Source: JAAYCU01 sp964401335
GTDB taxonomy: Bacteria; Planctomycetota; Phycisphaerae; UBA1845; PWPN01
DNA: 28,377 bases
Assembly: GCA_964401335.1 (NCBI GenBank)
Contig: CAYNYK010000068.1
Span: 1 to 28,377, forward strand
Direction of reading: 5' to 3'
This document shows, in pieces, positions 27,336 to 28,377 of the stretch (position 1 is its first letter; each line of letters begins with the position of its first letter). Below the pieces are notes generated by a model. That model was given only the letters and a program-made list of their open reading frames with translations, was not told the DNA's origin and did no database searches. The position numbers were made by a program, and so were the translations under genes.

Positions 27336-27902
27336 TCACCCGCCTCGGGGTACCAGCACCCATTCGCCGGTGGGACGGCGGTCGAAGGTCAGCTTGGGGC
27401 GATCGGGGCGGCGGAACACCTCGATCACCTGTTTGTCGAGATGGAGGATGACCGATTTTCGGGCGGCCAGGGGTAGGAACTCGATGTCGATTTCCATGCG
27501 TTGCACGTTGCCGGCCTGTACGTAGACATGGTTTTGTCGCGGAAATTCGCCGGTGGCGGTGGCCGGCGTGTCCGGATTGATGAGGGCTTCGATCCTCAGC
27601 CAGCCGGGCTGCTTCTGTTTCGGATCACGTACAAAAAGATTGACCGTGTACGGCGGGTCGGGGCTGTATGTACAGGGGGGGTCGGCGGCCGGCTGAGATG
27701 TCGGCTGCGTAGCCGGGGAAGTCGTGGGCGGTTGGGTCGCCGGTGTCGGCTGGGTTACCGGTGGCGTTTCCACGATGATAGCCGGCTGAGTCTTGACCGG
27801 AGGTTTTTCCGTGCTTTTCGGGCAACCGCATAAGTAAAGGAGACCCGTTACCAGTAAAAGGATACCCTTGCGGCCCCCTCGGCAACTTATCTGGTGGATC
27901 AT
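27336..27902 (-). CDS. Thr/Pro-rich lipoprotein of unknown function
   Basis: A 188-residue protein. The N-terminus has basic residues, a hydrophobic helix (ILLLVTGLLYL) and a lipobox LCGC with Cys27, so it is predicted to be a lipoprotein. Residues 35-75 form a Thr/Pro/Gln-rich linker (repeated ATQP and TSQP units). A compact beta-rich domain follows (YTVNLFVRDPKQK to the end), containing IDIEFLPLAARKSVILHLDKQ. I do not recognise the domain. The ATG at 27902 has GGGAGG seven bases upstream, so the longer open frame to 27941 is not used. Confidence 0.8.
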   Translation of the reverse strand: MIHQISCRGGRKGILLLVTGLLYLCGCPKSTEKPPVKTQPAIIVETPPVTQPTPATQPPTTSPATQPTSQPAADPPCTYSPDPPYTVNLFVRDPKQKQPGWLRIEALINPDTPATATGEFPRQNHVYVQAGNVQRMEIDIEFLPLAARKSVILHLDKQVIEVFRRPDRPKLTFDRRPTGEWVLVPRGG

Positions 27903-28217
27903 GGCAAACCCTCCCGCAATGAAAATACCCGGCTGTACCAACCCCTATGATACGCTCCTCTGCTTTTTATGCGAATCCTACCGGGGCGGTTGCAAGGGCG
28001 AATCACGGATGGGGATTTTTCCAGATGATGGTATTTGAACAGGCCGTTGGCTGCATGGCTCACGACCAGAAAGCATAGGCTGATTCCCGAATACCGAGGC
28101 CTGACCAGGCTTCACGGCCGAAAACCCCCACCAGGCCAAGGTTTCATCAGTTCACTCTATTTACTTCTTCGGAAATAAAAAGACTATCGTTTTGATGGCG
28201 GAATAGAACAAGCAGGA
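27903..28217. other. intergenic, no gene seen
   Basis: About 315 nt between the Fe-ADH gene end and the lipoprotein start, both on the minus strand. It must hold the lipoprotein promoter. A short palindrome GCCTG-AC-CAGGC lies at 28099-28110. I see no clear terminator, promoter or RNA. Confidence 0.4.
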
Positions 28218-28377
28218 CTATAGCGCCCGAAGCAATATCTCGCCCAATTCGTCCGGGCTCAGGGTGATCGGATTGCCTCTCATGCTGCTGGCCTTTTGGC
28301 CTTTCTCGATGAGGGCGGGCAGGTCGGCCTCAGTCATACGAAAAGTCCGCAAGGGCAGGATCGTCAGTTGATCGTTA
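28218..28377 (-). CDS. iron-containing alcohol dehydrogenase, C-terminal end
   Basis: Only the last 52 codons before the stop are in the window; the gene continues beyond the right edge. The reading (minus strand) contains MTEADLPALIEKG followed by ASSMRGNPITLSPDEL and ends LRAL-stop. This is the highly typical C-terminus of type III, iron-dependent alcohol dehydrogenases such as lactaldehyde/propanediol oxidoreductase FucO, PduQ and butanol dehydrogenases. The frame is too short for the reading frame list but is unambiguous in style. It fits the sugar/aldehyde theme of the window, though the substrate cannot be told from this part. Confidence 0.85.
   Translation of the reverse strand, partial: NDQLTILPLRTFRMTEADLPALIEKGQKASSMRGNPITLSPDELGEILLRAL

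Overview
The window is a GC-rich bacterial contig piece. It most likely comes from a member of the Planctomycetota or a close PVC relative, possibly Phycisphaerae; this is inferred, since no rRNA is present. The reasons are the mix of a PEP-CTERM-anchored exoprotein, a secreted S1-type sulfatase, a Tat-exported sugar-isomerase-like protein, bacterial microcompartment (BMC) proteins and several secreted or lipid-anchored proteins with FG-GAP, TPR or Thr/Pro-rich architecture. There is a 10-N assembly gap inside infB, so this is a draft or metagenome assembly. I found no tRNA, rRNA, CRISPR array or insertion sequence.

Layout. 1-8 kb is an accessory region of single genes in both orientations: a Tat-exported L-fucose-isomerase-like protein and a cupin (minus), a PEP-CTERM protein (plus), a LarA-type racemase (minus), a NYN/LabA-type nuclease whose 5' end is frameshifted (plus), aquaporin Z (minus) and a sulfatase (plus). 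From 21.3 kb down to 8.2 kb (minus strand) runs a long, tightly packed housekeeping cluster: nusA, infB, DUF503/ylxP, rbfA, an endonuclease-III-like HhH protein, hisG, a 1173-residue TPR lipoprotein and yebC. It is followed directly by pduS and pduT, the cobalamin-reductase/flavoprotein and Fe-S shell protein of microcompartments. From 21.4 to 28.4 kb there is an MsmX/UgpC-type sugar ABC ATPase with a consensus promoter, a small secreted protein, a hicBA toxin-antitoxin pair with a broken toxin, a large FG-GAP exoprotein split by an in-frame stop, a lipoprotein, and the C-terminus of an iron-containing alcohol dehydrogenase running off the end.

How the genes fit together. nusA-infB-rbfA is the classical transcription-elongation/translation-initiation/ribosome-maturation operon, here without rimP and truB. 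Sulfatase, fucose-isomerase-like protein, sugar ABC ATPase, LarA, PduS/PduT and Fe-ADH are all compatible with breakdown of sulfated deoxysugar polysaccharides through lactaldehyde, propanediol and lactate in a microcompartment. That link is inference from gene content; no complete BMC locus is in the window.

Most interesting sequence-level observations: (i) terminator-like hairpins sit immediately upstream of nusA and of pduS, where transcription must read through them; the nusA leader also carries a perfect Shine-Dalgarno in front of a two-codon ORF; (ii) hicA is broken by what looks like a 4-bp TTCC tandem duplication; (iii) the NYN gene is out of frame at an A6 run; (iv) the FG-GAP gene is interrupted by one in-frame TAA; (v) the N10 gap in infB is a placeholder for probably about 51 nt.
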